A DNA stretch of 64,000 bases from Halichoerus grypus (lineage: Eukaryota > Chordata > Mammalia > Carnivora > Phocidae): the NCBI RefSeq assembly GCF_964656455.1, contig NC_135726.1:33199930-33263929 (forward strand), given 5' to 3'. Below the pieces are notes generated by a model. It saw only the letters and a program-made list of their open reading frames with translations, was not told where the DNA came from and did no database searches. The translations under genes and the position numbers were made by a program. How positions within the stretch are numbered: position 1 is the first letter of the stretch; each line of letters opens with the position of its first letter. Of this stretch, positions 1-10,744 are shown piece after piece.

Positions 1-53
1 TCATGACCTAAGCCAAAGGCAGACACTTAACAACTGAGCCACCCAGGCTCCCC
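1..53 (-). mobile_element. SINEC-type carnivore SINE, cut by window edge
   Basis: The sequence is the reverse complement of the SINE head (tRNA-related A/B-box part), ending in the CACCCAGGCTCCCC boundary. Only the 5' part of the element is inside the window. Confidence 0.85.
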
Positions 54-73
54 ATCATCTAACACATCTTTAA

Positions 74-269
74 ACATTTTTATTTATTTATTTGAGAGAG
101 AGAGGGAGAGAAGGAGTGTGAGTGGGGGTAGGAGTAAAGGGAGAGGGACAAGCAGACTCCGGGCCGAGCATGGAGCCTGATGTGGGGCTTGATCCAATGA
201 CCCTGAGATCATGACCTGAGCCAAAATCAAGAGTTGGATGCTTAACCAACTGAGCTACCCAGGTGCCCC
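74..269 (-). mobile_element. SINEC-type carnivore SINE
   Basis: Complete element in reverse orientation. It shows the T-rich start with TATTTATTTATTTGAGAGAG, a GA-rich middle and the tRNA-like head ending in CAGGTGCCCC. Imperfect target-site copies (CTAACACATCTTTAAA and CTAATAAATCTTTAAA) flank it. Confidence 0.9.
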
Positions 270-289
270 TTACCTAATAAATCTTTAAA

Positions 290-864
290 GCAAACTACAA
301 TATCTAAGACAAAAATTACATTGTATAGGATTAATGGTAGGTTAGAGACTGCAGAAGAAAATACTAGTGAATTTGAAGACACGGCAATAGAAAACATTCA
401 GAACAAAAGATCAGGAGAAAGAGAATTTTATAAAATGAGCCAAGCATCCGTTAGCTGTGGGATAACTTTAAGCCACCGAATACATGGGAATTGGGAGTCC
501 CCGAAATAGAGGAGAGAAAGGGCAGGACAGAAAAAAATGTTGAGGAACTAATGGCTAAAAAAAATTTCCAAATTTGATGAAAACAATAAAAACACAGACC
601 CACAAAGCTTAATGAGCCCTGAGTACAAGAAACATGAAGAAAGAGACAGCAAGGTATATCCTAATCAACTGGCTTAAAAGTGATGGGAAGAAAATCTTGA
701 AAGCAGCTTCAGATAAGCAGACACATTATACAGAGAGAATCAAAGGTTAAGGATTACTGTGGCTTTCTAAATAGAAATCATTCATGTGAGAAGACAGTGG
801 AATCACATTTTTCAAGTACTGAAAGGAAAAAAAACCCTGTCAACCTAAGAATTCTATATTTAGT
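290..864 (+). mobile_element. Old L1 remnant, ORF1 C-terminal part
   Basis: A decayed L1 ORF1 can be followed on the plus strand, for example in the stretch meaning 'KVLKAASDKQTHYTERIK'-like residues near 690-750 and 'EFYI' near 850. Stops and frameshifts are frequent. It appears to be the left part of one old L1 that resumes at about 3150, 3460 and 6793, broken up by later insertions. The family was not determined. Confidence 0.6.
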
Positions 865-880
865 GAACCTATCCTTTTTC

Positions 881-1095
881 TTTTTTCTTTCTTTTTTTTT
901 TTTAAAGATTTTATTTATTTATTTGAGAGAGAGAATGAGATAGAGAGAGAGAGCATGAGAGGAGGGAGGGTCAGAGAGAGAAGCAGACTCCCTGCTGAGC
1001 AGGGAGCCCGACGTGGGACTCGATCCCAGGACTCCAGGATCATGACCTGAGCCGAAGGCAGTCGCTTAACCAACTGAGCCACCCAGGCGCCCCAA
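881..1095 (-). mobile_element. SINEC-type SINE with 16-bp TSD
   Basis: Reverse-orientation SINE. The target-site duplication GAACCTATCCTTTTTC is perfect at 865-880 and 1096-1111. Its body (GTCCCACGTCGGG, CTCTGACCCTC) resembles the subfamily found inside the two young L1s. Confidence 0.93.
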
Positions 1096-1111
1096 GAACC
1101 TATCCTTTTTC

Positions 1112-1565
1112 AATGAAAGGGAAAGTAGAGACCCTGACTGGGCTGGGTGTCTGTCTGCAGGTGAGTGGCCAGGGGTCCAAGAGTGCAGGTGTAGTCCCTT
1201 GAGGTAGAGTATCGAGAAGGGGGCCTGGCCATCTACATCTTTCCCCTGCAGAGGTCTCTACAGCACCTGTGCTGTGACATCTACAGCTGACTGGCACATG
1301 GGAACAGAGCTAGCTCCAGGAAGATGTTCAGTAGTTTCGTGCTTGTGGAAAGCCTCTGGCTGTTAACAAGACAAGTGCTTTAATCGAGTGTCCTTACAGA
1401 ATTCTTAAATTCAGAAATATTTTATCTTGAAGGAAATGAAATGAATGGCACCAAAACCAATGCCACTATGGCCAACAGCACCAAATCAAGCAGTCCCAAA
1501 GCCAGGGATTTAATGTGCAAAATGGCAATTATACCAGATTGGCATAATTCACATCCTTATACATG
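1112..1565. other. Unassigned non-coding sequence
   Basis: Non-repetitive-looking DNA between two SINEs. I see no convincing gene, splice pattern or repeat family here. Confidence 0.5.
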
Positions 1566-1581
1566 AAAATTTACATATTTA

Positions 1582-1778
1582 GGGGTGCCTGGGTGGCTCA
1601 GTCCTTTAAGCGTCTGCCTTTGGCTCAGGTCATGGTCCCAGGGTCCTGGGATCTATCCCCGCATAGGACTCCCTGCTCCGCAGGGAGCCTTCTTCTCCCT
1701 CTTCCTCTGCCTGCTACTCCCCCTGCTTGTGCATGTGCTCTCTGTCTAATAAATAAATAAAATCTTTTTAAAAAAAGA
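1582..1778 (+). mobile_element. SINEC-type SINE with TSD
   Basis: Forward SINE from GGGGTGCCTGGGTGGCTCAG to an AATAAATAAAATC A-tail. The duplication AAAATTTACATATTTA flanks it (near 1566-1581 and 1780-1795). Confidence 0.93.
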
Positions 1779-1914
1779 AAATTTACATATTTAAGACCCC
1801 ACTCTTCATCATGTAGAGTGTATTCAAGAGGTGGTTTCCAAAATATGTTGAGACTTTCTTTTTCAAGTGAGTATTCATGATATAATAACACTAACCATAG
1901 ATATAATCATGTGT

Positions 1915-2355
1915 GTTTAGTATGTACCAGGGTCTGTTCAAAGTCTTCATATGTAATTCAATCCTCATAATAACTCTATGAAATAGATTATTACTGTTTT
2001 TTAATCAGTTTTATTTATTTATTTGAGAAAGAGAGAGAGAGTGCATGAGCAGGGGGGAGGGATAGAGGGAGAAGCAGACTCCCTGCTGAGCAAGGAGCCT
2101 GATCATGGGGGCTCAACCCCAGGATCCTGAGATCACAACCTAAGCAGAAGGCAGACACTTAACCAACTGAGCCACCCTGGCACCCTGATTCTATTACTGT
2201 TTTATTTTTATTGTTTTGTTATTATTTTCTATGTGGGAAAACTGAAACACAAACTGATTAAGCCACTTGCCCAAAGGTTACATAGTTTTTAAGTGGCAGG
2301 GTCAGGAGTTGAACCCAGACAGTGTGATTCCAGAATCCATGGGTTTAACTACTAT
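1915..2355 (-). mobile_element. MIR SINE remnant, split by a younger SINE
   Basis: Reverse-complement MIR features are visible on both sides of the SINE at 2001-2185. To the left are CATATGTAATTCAATCCTCA and ACTCTATGAAATAG. To the right are GAAACTGAAACAC, a stretch like the CTTGCCCAAGGTCA core, and GTGGCAGGGTCAGGAGTTGAA. Confidence 0.75.
2001..2185 (-). mobile_element. SINEC-type SINE inserted in MIR
   Basis: Reverse SINE between two copies of a TATTACTGTTTT-like target site. The head ends in GCCACCCTGGCACCC. Confidence 0.9.
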
Positions 2356-2437
2356 GTTAAATAGTATATATAAGTACTATAAATAAATATATACTTTATA
2401 CACACGCATATTCTATAACTACAATGTATACTGCTTA

Positions 2438-3130
2438 ACTGAGGTTTTTAAAAATAGACTTTATTGTTTTTTATTAATTTTAGTTTTAGGGAAAAATTGA
2501 ACTAAGTTACAGAGTTCCCATATACCCTCCCACTCATCACCTGTTACCCTATTATTAACATCTTACATTACTGTGGTACATTTGTTACAATTGATAAGTC
2601 ATTATTGATATATTATTAACTAAAGTCCATAGTTTACATTAGAGTTCACTCTTTGTGTTGTACATTCCATGGGTTTTGACAAAGGTATAATGACATGTGT
2701 CCATCATTCCAGTACCACACAGAATAGTTCCACTGCCCTAAAAATCCTCTGTGCTCTGCCTATTCATCCCTCCCTCCCAACTAGCGCCCCCCCACCCCAG
2801 CAAGCACTGATCTCTTTACTGCCCCCTAGCTTTGCCTTTTCCAGAACGTCATAGAGCTGTAATTATATAGCATGTAGCCTTTTCAGATTGGCTTCTTTCA
2901 CTTAGCAGTGTGTTTCAGGCTTCTTTGTGTCTTTCTGTTGCTTGATAGTTCATTTCTTTTTTTGCCGAATAATATTCCATTGTTAAAAGTACCACAGTTT
3001 GTTCATCTATTCACTTGGCTATTCACTAAGGATATCTTGGCTGCTCCCATGTTTGGCAATTACGAATAAAGCTGCTGTAAACATTCATATGCAGGGTTTT
3101 GTGTGGACATAAGTTTTCAACTCATGGACA
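2438..3130 (-). mobile_element. Old L1 3' end (3' UTR and end of ORF2)
   Basis: Reverse L1 landmarks include CCATATACCCTCCCACTCA, TGACATGTGTCCATCATTCC, the GAATAATATTCCATTG block and GCTGCTGTAAACATTCATATGCAGG. It is diverged and 5'-truncated, and appears inserted in the older plus-strand L1 material. Confidence 0.75.
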
Positions 3131-3149
3131 CTTCACTCAGTTTTTATAG

Positions 3150-3325
3150 CAATAAAATTGGACATTATAATTTAAAAGAAAAGGTAAATAAAGACTTTTT
3201 CAGTCATACAAAAGCTAAAAGAACACATTACCAGTAGACTGCACTACAAGAAATGTTAAAATCATTTAAGCAGAAGGAAAATGATGTGAGATGGAAATGG
3301 GAATTTACAAAAAGGAGAGAAGAAC
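3150..3325 (+). mobile_element. Old L1 remnant, end of ORF1
   Basis: The stretch GCACTACAAGAAATGTTAAA followed by CAGAAGGAAAATGATGTGAGATGGAAA matches the usual end of ORF1 in old L1s (same block as CTACAAGAAATCTTGAAA in the young copies at 36239). Confidence 0.65.
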
Positions 3326-3332
3326 AATGGAA

Positions 3333-3408
3333 ATGGATACACACACACACACATACACACACTCACATACACATACACACACATATACACATACATACAT
3401 ATATACAT

Positions 3409-3441
<33 letters not shown>
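3333..3441. repeat. (CA)n/(TA)n microsatellite
   Basis: Alternating purine/pyrimidine tract of CA, CATA and TA repeats inside the old L1. It creates meaningless open frames on both strands. Confidence 0.95.
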
Positions 3442-3459
3442 CCCTAATTTTAAAAATCT

Positions 3460-5495
3460 CTTTAAAAGATAACTATTTAAACAAAAATAATGTGGGATTT
3501 GTAACACTTCTAGAGGTTAAAGGTATGGTAATAATGGCAAAAAAGACTGGCAGGGGGAGAAATAGAAATATACTGTTTCAAGATTCTTACACTATGTGTG
3601 CAGTGGCAAAAAATCACTTGAAAGTGGACTATGATAACCTAATATATATACTTATAAACCCTGAAGTAACAAGTAATTAACAAAAAACAGAGTTATAGCT
3701 GATAATCCAACAAAGGACATAAAATAAAATTGTAAAAAATAATTAATCCAAAGTAAGGTGGGAGAAGAGGAAGAAGGGAACAAAGAGGGGATGACAAATA
3801 AAAGAAACAGCATTTAAACCTAATTACATCACATGTCACATTAAATATAAATGGTCTAAATGCCACAATTAAAAGGCAGAGATTGTCAGATTAAATAAAA
3901 GCAAGACTTGCAACACACTCCAAATATAACGGCACAAGTAGGTTAAAAGTAAAAGAATGGAAAAATATATCATACTCAGAACAATCAAAGGATAGGGGGA
4001 TGAAGACTGTCATTGCATAATGATAAAGGGTTTAGTTCATCAAGAGCACATAATAATCACAAACCATAAATGTCTATGCACTTAATAACAGAGCTTCAAA
4101 ATACATGAGACAAAACCAGTATAATTGCAAGAAGAAATAGACTAAATGTAGTCAGAAATTTCAATACTCTTGTCTCAATGATATATAGAACAAGTAGACA
4201 GAAAATCAATAAGGAAATAGAAGATCTAAACAACCCTATCAAACAACTTATTTAATTGACATTTACAGAACAATTTCACCCAACAGCAGAATACACATTC
4301 TTTTCATGAGCATATGGACATTTACAACAATAGACCATATTGTGGGCTATAAAAAAAGTTTCAGTAAGTTAAAAAAGATTCTAGTCACACAAAGCATATT
4401 CTATGATCATAATGGGATTAAATAAAAAATAAGCAACAGAATAGTCCCTGAAAAATCCTTAAATATTTGGAAACAAAATAATATACTTTTGAATATCTCA
4501 TGGGTCAAAGATGAATTGGAATTTAGAAAGTATTTTTAACTGAGTGAAAACTAAAATAACATAGAATTTGGAGGATGCCACTAAAGCAGTATGGAGGGGG
4601 AAATTTATAGTACCAGCTGCCTATATTAGAAAAGAAGAAAAGTCTTAGCTTTCCTGCAAAAAACTTAAAAAGCAAGAGCAAATTAAACTTAACTATGTAG
4701 AAGGAAGGAAATAGTAAAGACAGGAACATAAAACAATGACATAGAAAAAAGAATAACAATAGAAAAAAATCAATGAGACCAAAAGCTAGTTCTTTGAAAA
4801 GATCAATAAAAATGATAAGCCTGTAGTCAGTCTTATCAAGAAAAACAGAAAAAGAAAACAGAATTGCAGATAATAGGACCAAGAGAAGTGACATCACTAT
4901 ATATTCCACAGGGAATAAAAGATAATAAGGGGAATATTGTGAAGAACATTATGCCAACAAATTTGATAACTTAGACGAAATGGACAAGTTCTTTGAAAGA
5001 CACAAATTATTACCAAAGCTCACTCAGGAAGAAACAGATAACCTAATAGCCCTATGTCTACCAAAGAAATTTTTAATTAAAAAATAATCATCCACAAAGA
5101 AAACTCCAGGCCAGATGAGTTCACCAGTGAATTATATCAAATATTAAGGAAGAAATAATACCAAGTCTACACAACTCTTCCAGGAAATTGGAATGGAGGA
5201 GATATTTTCCAACTTACTGTATGAGCTCAGTATTGCCCTAATACCAAAACTAGACAAGGACATTGCCAGCAAAGAAAACAGACCAATATCCCTCATGAAC
5301 CTACAAAAATTCTAAACAAAATTTCAGCATATCAAATCCAACAATGCATAGAGAGACAAAGAAGGTTTTTATCCCAGAAACACAAAGTTGGCTTAACATT
5401 TAAAAATCAATCAATGTAATTCACTATATTAATAAGCTGTAAAGAAAAACCATATGGTCATCTTAATAGATGCAAAAAAAGGCTTTGATAAAATC
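3460..5495 (+). mobile_element. Old L1 remnant, N-terminal half of ORF2
   Basis: The order of L1 ORF2 blocks is preserved. There is an ATATAAATGGTCTAAATGCC endonuclease start near 3846, the TTTCAATACTCTTGTCTCAATG block near 4158, the AGAATACACATTCTTTTCATG block near 4290, ACCATATTGTGGGC near 4335, AAGCTAGTTCTTTGAAA near 4783, and the spacer before the polymerase near 5100-5300. There are many stops. Confidence 0.75.
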
Positions 5496-5853
5496 TAACA
5501 TACATTCCTTTTTTTATTTATTAAGTTTTAAATTTTTATCCCAGTATAGTTAATATACAGTGTTATATTAGTTTCAGGTGTACAATATAGTGATTCAACA
5601 ATTCCATACATCACCCAGTGCTCATCACAAGTGCACTCCTTGATCCCCATCACTTATTTAACTCACCCGCCACTCCCCTCCCCTCTGGTAACCATCAGTT
5701 TGTTCTCTATAGTTGAGAGTCTCTTTCTTGCTTGTCTGTCTGTCTCTTTTTTCCCTTTGCTCATTTGTTTTGTTTCTTAAGTTTCACATGTGAGTGAAAT
5801 CATATGCTATTTGTCTTTCAAATACATATAGCATATGTATATTTACTTAACAA

Positions 5854-5903
5854 GAATACTCAGAAATTAAAATGTAAGAAAAGATACTAACAGCATCAAA
5901 AGA
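5854..5903 (+). repeat. Displaced copy of 7178-7233
   Basis: The segment beginning GAATACTCAGAAATTAAAAT is the same as 7178-7233 except that six bases (GCTGTT) are missing. It sits inside an unrelated L1 3' UTR where it does not belong; the normal UTR resumes at CTTATTTTGCTTAGCAT. Confidence 0.85.
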
Positions 5904-5996
5904 CTTATTTTGCTTAGCATTATACTCTCTAGCTCCACCTATGCTGTTGCAAATGGCAAGATTTCATTCTTTTTTTATGACTGAATAATATTCCAT

Positions 5997-6042
<46 letters not shown>
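5997..6042. repeat. (TG)n(TA)n microsatellite in L1 3' UTR
   Basis: A GT run followed by a TA run, at the place where carnivore L1 tails carry a TATA-rich tract next to ATATTCCATTG. Confidence 0.95.
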
Positions 6043-6249
6043 CCACATCTTCTTTATCCATTCATCAGTTGATAGATACTTGGGCTGTTTCTGTATCTTG
6101 ATTATTGTAAATAATGCTGCTATAAACCTAGGGGTGCATGTATTCCTTTGAATTAGTGTTTTGTATTTTTTGGGGTAAATACCCAGTATTTTTGTATTTT
6201 TGGGGGGTAACTACCCACGATTACTGAGTGGTGGGGTAGTTCTATTTTT

Positions 6250-6449
6250 AACTTTTTTTTTTTAAGATTTTACTTATTTATTTGAGAGAGAGAGAGAATG
6301 AGTGGGGGATTGGGGTAGAGGGAGAGGGAGAGGGAGAAGAAGACTCCCTGCTGAGCAGGGAGCCCAATGGGGGGCTTGATCCCAGGACCCTGGGATAACA
6401 TCCTGAGCTGAAGGCAGATGCTTAATCAACTGAACCACCCAGGTGCCCC
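6250..6449 (-). mobile_element. SINEC-type SINE nested in L1 tail
   Basis: Reverse SINE ending in CACCCAGGTGCCCC. The flanking L1 sequence (CTATTTTTAACTTTT and TATTTTTAAATTTTT) supplies the target site. Confidence 0.9.
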
Positions 6450-6792
6450 TATTTTTAAATTTTTGAGGAAACTCTATACTGTGTTCCAGAATGGCTGCAC
6501 CAGTTTGCATTCCCACCAGCAGTGCAAGAGGGTTCCTTTCTCTCCACATCCTCGTCAACACTTGTTGTTTCTTGTGTTGTTGTGTGACAGGTGTGAGGAG
6601 ATATCTTCTTGTAGTTTTGATTTGCATTTCCCTGATGGTGAATGTTGTTGTGCACTTTTTCATGTGTCTGTTGGCCATCTGTATGTCTTCTTTGGAGAAA
6701 TGTCTGTTTACGTCTTCTGCCCATTTTTAATTGAATTGTTTTTTTGGGGATTGAGTTGTATAAGTTTTTTATATATTTTAACATACATTCCT

Positions 6793-7260
6793 GATAAGAG
6801 CTCTCATAAAGGTAGGAATTAATAGGGAATACCTCCAGTATGAAAAAAGGGTATCTGCCAAAAACATATGCTAGGATCATACTTAATGGTAACAGACTGA
6901 ATATTTCCCCACAAGACCAGAAACAAAACAAAGATGTCCACACTTCCCACTTCTATTCAATAGTGCCCTTGGGTTTCTAGCCAATGGATGAAGTAAAAGA
7001 AAGAAAAGGCCAGATTGGAAAGGAAGAAGTAAAATTTATTTACAGATGACACGATTGTCTATGTAGAAAATTCAAGAAAATGTACAAAAATGCTACTATA
7101 ACTAATATGTGAGTTTAACAAGGTTGCAAGATATGGTATCATTATGCAATTTCAATTATATTTACATATGCTAAAATGAATACTCAGAAATTAAAATGTA
7201 AGAAAAGATGCTGTTACTAACAGCATCAAAAGATATGAAATACTAAGAAATTACTGGAGA
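6793..7260 (+). mobile_element. Old L1 remnant, reverse transcriptase region
   Basis: Continuation of the old plus-strand L1 after the L1 insertion. The reverse-transcriptase block equivalent to the ADD motif appears near 7044 (GCAGATGAC-like, TTACAGATGACACGATTGTC). The surrounding codons are decayed. Confidence 0.7.
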
Positions 7261-7329
7261 TAACTGAACTGATATCTTTACAAAAGTCTGGAATACTTGG
7301 GCATAAATCATGTATACATCATTACAAAA

Positions 7330-7700
7330 TTTCAGAACCATAAAAATAAAGGATCCTGAAAGTTCTCACAGGGACTAAACAGATTGCCTGTAAAGGACTG
7401 AGAATCAGATTGGCATGACTTCTCAACAGCCAAAGCATAATGAAGCAAGAGGAAAGCGGGAGGGTGATGTTATTAATTACATTCTCATCCAACACAGCAA
7501 GAAGTGGCTACATATTGTATAAAGGTGATAAATGACCAAACAAAAGTAGGAGCATATTATATAGAAATGTGGAGCTTACCACCAGAAGGCCTACAAATAG
7601 AATGGGTTAAAATTGGCTACCTCTGGGAGTAGGACTGGAAGGGGAGGAAAATGGGGTAGGAAATAAATGCAATAATTAAAAAACCTGTTTTTATTACTTA
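7330..7700 (+). mobile_element. L1/HAL1-like remnant
   Basis: The string CATGACTTCTCAACAGCCAA and its surroundings resemble the end of an old L1-type ORF1. The CTACCTCTGGGAGTAGGACTGG block and AT-rich end at 7600-7700 resemble the 3' end of half-L1 elements. Family assignment is tentative. Confidence 0.45.
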
Positions 7701-8397
7701 CTTTTTAAAAGTACATGCATGATTTCAAAATATCTAAAAAATACAATGGGTACATGATGACATTTGAACCCAAAGCAAGGTAAGTAGACTCTAAGGTCAC
7801 ATGGATGTACTTTGCAAAGTATGGCCACTGAATAGATTTCCCCATCCTTCCTACTCTCCCTCCCCCACCTTATGCTCCCTGGGAAAAACAGTATTTGCTG
7901 GGTGTGACTCTGATGGAACCATTCTTATATGTGAGGCTCACTGGTCTAGGACCAAGCAAAACCCAGCAGAGTATCTGATCTGGATACACAGAGCAATGAC
8001 CTCACACTGATAAAAGCATGCAGGCACCCAAAGGGCTGTACAATCAATTAATTCATTTGAAGGTGATGTATTCAATCAATGGCACTCTAAGAGGAGATTG
8101 GACAAAGCATGTGTTTTGGAGGAACAGGCAACTTGGCCTCAGAATTACTAGGAAAATTACTAGGGACATATCTTGCACTTTCTCCTCGACTGAGGATACT
8201 CTCCTTCACTGGGATACTCCAATCCATCGGCCATACCACTATTTTCCTAAATGTGGGATAGTGGTGATTCCCAACATGATTTTAGGCAGCATAGCACTGG
8301 ACCTCATTTCAATCCTCTCTCTATTCTATTTACATCAAAGAGAAAATCTTGGTTTGGTACCATTATGTATTTAACACTTTTTCTCTTAGTAATAGTT
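7701..8397. other. Unassigned sequence
   Basis: An open frame of 118 codons lies at 8018-8374 on the plus strand, but I recognise no protein family in it and it has no splice or repeat context that would support it. It could be a piece of a decayed element. Confidence 0.4.
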
Positions 8398-8425
8398 GCT
8401 AAATCTCCCCCTTTATAAAAATTTT

Positions 8426-8624
8426 TATTTATTTATTTATTTTTAAAAAGATTTTATTTATTTATTTGAGAGAGAGAGCCGAGTGGGAGGGGAGGGAGAG
8501 AGAGGGAGAAGAAGACTCCTCGCTGAGCAGGGAGCTTGATGACGCAGGGCTTGAACTCAGGACCCTGAGATCATGACCTGAGCCAAGGGCAGATGCTTAA
8601 CTGACTGAGCTATCCAGGCACCCC
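8426..8624 (-). mobile_element. SINEC-type SINE, left member of tandem pair
   Basis: Reverse SINE ending in ATCCAGGCACCCC. With the next SINE it is bracketed by copies of GCTAAATCTCCCC (8397) and ACTAAATCTCCCC (8829). Confidence 0.88.
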
Positions 8625-8635
8625 TCCCCGCCTTT

Positions 8636-8827
8636 TTAATAAAGATTTTATTTATTTATTTATTTGAGAGAGTGAGAGAGAGCACGAGCAGGGAGAGGGG
8701 CAGAGGGAGAGGGAGAGAGAATCTCCAGCAGACTCCCTACTGAGGCTCAATCTCATGACCTTGAGATCATGACCTGAGCTGAAATCAAGAGTTGGACGCT
8801 CAACTGACTGAGCCACCCTGGCACCCC
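8636..8827 (-). mobile_element. SINEC-type SINE, right member of tandem pair
   Basis: Second reverse SINE, about 11 bp after the first. It has a different, older body (GAAATCAAGAGTTGGACGCT), so the pair is not a simple tandem duplication. Confidence 0.88.
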
Positions 8828-8844
8828 AACTAAATCTCCCCTTT

Positions 8845-9757
8845 CAACAAGAGCTCGGGACCACAGGTGCAGAGTATTTCCCTACTACATAATTACTGTG
8901 TTTGTATTTATTTTCATGGTTATAATCTATTTTATATATGACAAGTGAAACATTTGTGGTAGTGATAAAGATTAAATTTATCCTTTTCAATAAATTTATT
9001 TACAATCACAGAATAGGTGATTTAAGAAGAGTATTAAGTAAATAATAGCACAGGAGGAAAGTTTATTAGGGCAATATTTGTAAAGATGGTTTTCAAATCA
9101 CTGAAGTTTGGGGGACAGCAGTCTAACCAAAGCTCTGTCCTGGTTTACCTTCTTTATACATCTTGCAGGACAGTGGAACACAGAGGGAAGAATGGCTTCA
9201 TTTAGGCTGGATACGAGCAGCATTTTCTGGGTGAGAAACTCTGAATTTGTGCATGCTTTTTAATAATCTCCCAATTAAATGCAACTGTTGTGAGATATAT
9301 CCCAATTTGAAGTGCACAATAAAACCCAGAATACAGCCTTGGGAGTCGTGGGCCCATAGTTTCTAAAAAGTAGATGGCAGGTAAACTGCTGAGTGGGTTT
9401 TTTTCCTTCCCAATTATACCTTTAAAAAAAAAAACTTAACCTCCCATATATAATTGCACTCGCCATCCCCATATATACGTTCCCTCAAACTTTAAGCCCT
9501 CAACCTAGATAAATATCTGGAAGAAAAGTTGCACATCCCAGGTAGGCTGCTGCAAATGGGTTTTAGTAGCAATTACTATTTCCTTCTCACATGAGCCTCT
9601 CCTACAGCTATGAATGATAGGTGGCGACAAGGTCATCAAACCTCACTTGGGTATGATTAGTTGGAAAAGTAACCAGTGTACCATGTGCTCAGGATGATAA
9701 TCACAGCATGTTTACAAGGAAATTTGGGGAAAAGAAGAGTAAGATTGAGAAAAAAGA
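8845..9757. other. Unassigned AT-rich sequence
   Basis: No gene or clear repeat was recognised. Confidence 0.5.
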
Positions 9758-9947
9758 GGGGTGCCTGGGTGGCTCAGTTGGTTAAGCGGCTGCCTTCCGC
9801 TCAGGTCATGATCCCGGGATCCTGGGATCGAGTCCCGCATCGGGCTCCCTGCTCAGTGGGGAGTCTTCTTCTCCCTCTGCCTCTGCTGCTCCCTCTGCTT
9901 GTGCTCTCTCTCTCTGACAAATAAATAAATAAAATCTTTAAAAAAAA
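9758..9947 (+). mobile_element. SINEC-type SINE
   Basis: Forward SINE starting GGGGTGCCTGGGTGGCTCAG and ending in AATAAATAAATAAAATC plus an A-rich tail. It landed in a GA-rich target. Confidence 0.92.
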
Positions 9948-10111
9948 GAGAGAGAAAAAAGAAATCTAAGTCAAAAACAATGGTGACAAAAAGATACCAT
10001 AAACAAATTTAAATGAAGGCCAGGGTCTGAGAGATAGAAATGTATCTAGCAGATACAAGATTACAACACAGTGTGTGTATATTATATCATATACTGTGTA
10101 TCTATATGTCC

Positions 10112-10145
10112 ATATATATACATACACTCACACACACACACACAA
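10112..10145. repeat. (TA)/(CA)n microsatellite
   Basis: Short run of TATATACATACACTCACACA and following CA units. Confidence 0.85.
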
Positions 10146-10735
10146 AACTCCTACAAATCCATAAGGCAAATAACCCAGCAGAAAAAACAAATCATAGGGA
10201 GGAAATGCCAATAGTCAATAAACATATAACAAGTGGCTTAATCTCATTAGTAATAAGAGAAATAAAAAGACACCACTTTGTATGCATTCAAGTCACACAC
10301 ATTTTCATGTCTGATAAATACTGGTGAGGATGCAGAGACATGCAAACCCTCATACCTTGCTGGTCGGAATGTAAACTGGTGCCTCCAGTGGGGAGAGCAA
10401 TGTGGCCCTACCTGTTAAACCATAAAATGTGCATGTTCTGTGGCCCAGCAATCCCACCTGTAGATATGCACCTGGAGGAGCATTCTTGTGTGCAAGAAGT
10501 CAGACTACTGCAGCATTTCTAATAGCAGAAAATTGGAAAAACAATTAAATGTGCCTGTCTAGGATAAAAGCTAAATAACCACAGCACAGGCACACCATGA
10601 AATATCATGAAGCAATTAGAACAAATGAAGTAGGTCTATATGGATTAACATGGAAAGATCTCCAGGAAATATTAATGAGTAAAAAAAAAAAAAAAAAAAG
10701 GAGAAAGATACACAGAATATTATACCAAGTGGGGG
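10146..10735 (+). mobile_element. Old L1 remnant, end of ORF2 and 3' part
   Basis: Order of blocks typical of the L1 C-terminus: CCATAAGGCAAATAACCCAG, CACCACTTTGTATGCAT, GGTGAGGATGCAGAGACATG, GGTCGGAATGTAAACTGGTG and CAGCAATCCCACC. It ends in an A run near 10681-10698. Heavily mutated. Confidence 0.75.
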
Positions 10736-10744
10736 GGTGACCCC

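Larger units (their letters stand above)
5510..6778 (-). mobile_element. 5'-truncated L1 3' end with 14-bp TSD
   Basis: Reverse-orientation L1 tail: a T-rich start, the 3' UTR, then the last ORF2 codons (blocks CCATTCATCAGTTGATAG and CCACCAGCAGTGCAAGAGGG). The duplication TAACATACATTCCT is perfect at 5496-5509 and 6779-6792, so the boundaries are firm. It interrupts the old plus-strand L1 ORF2, which resumes immediately after. It contains a SINE (6250-6449), a microsatellite, and a 50-bp patch copied from sequence 1.3 kb away. Confidence 0.9.

Noticed and set aside
1582..1640. tRNA-like A and B box sequences at SINE heads
   Set aside because: These are the tRNA-derived heads of SINEs; they lack a full cloverleaf and are not tRNA genes.
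8018..8374. 118-codon open frame
   Set aside because: No recognisable motif, no supporting exon structure, and the length can occur by chance in this base composition.
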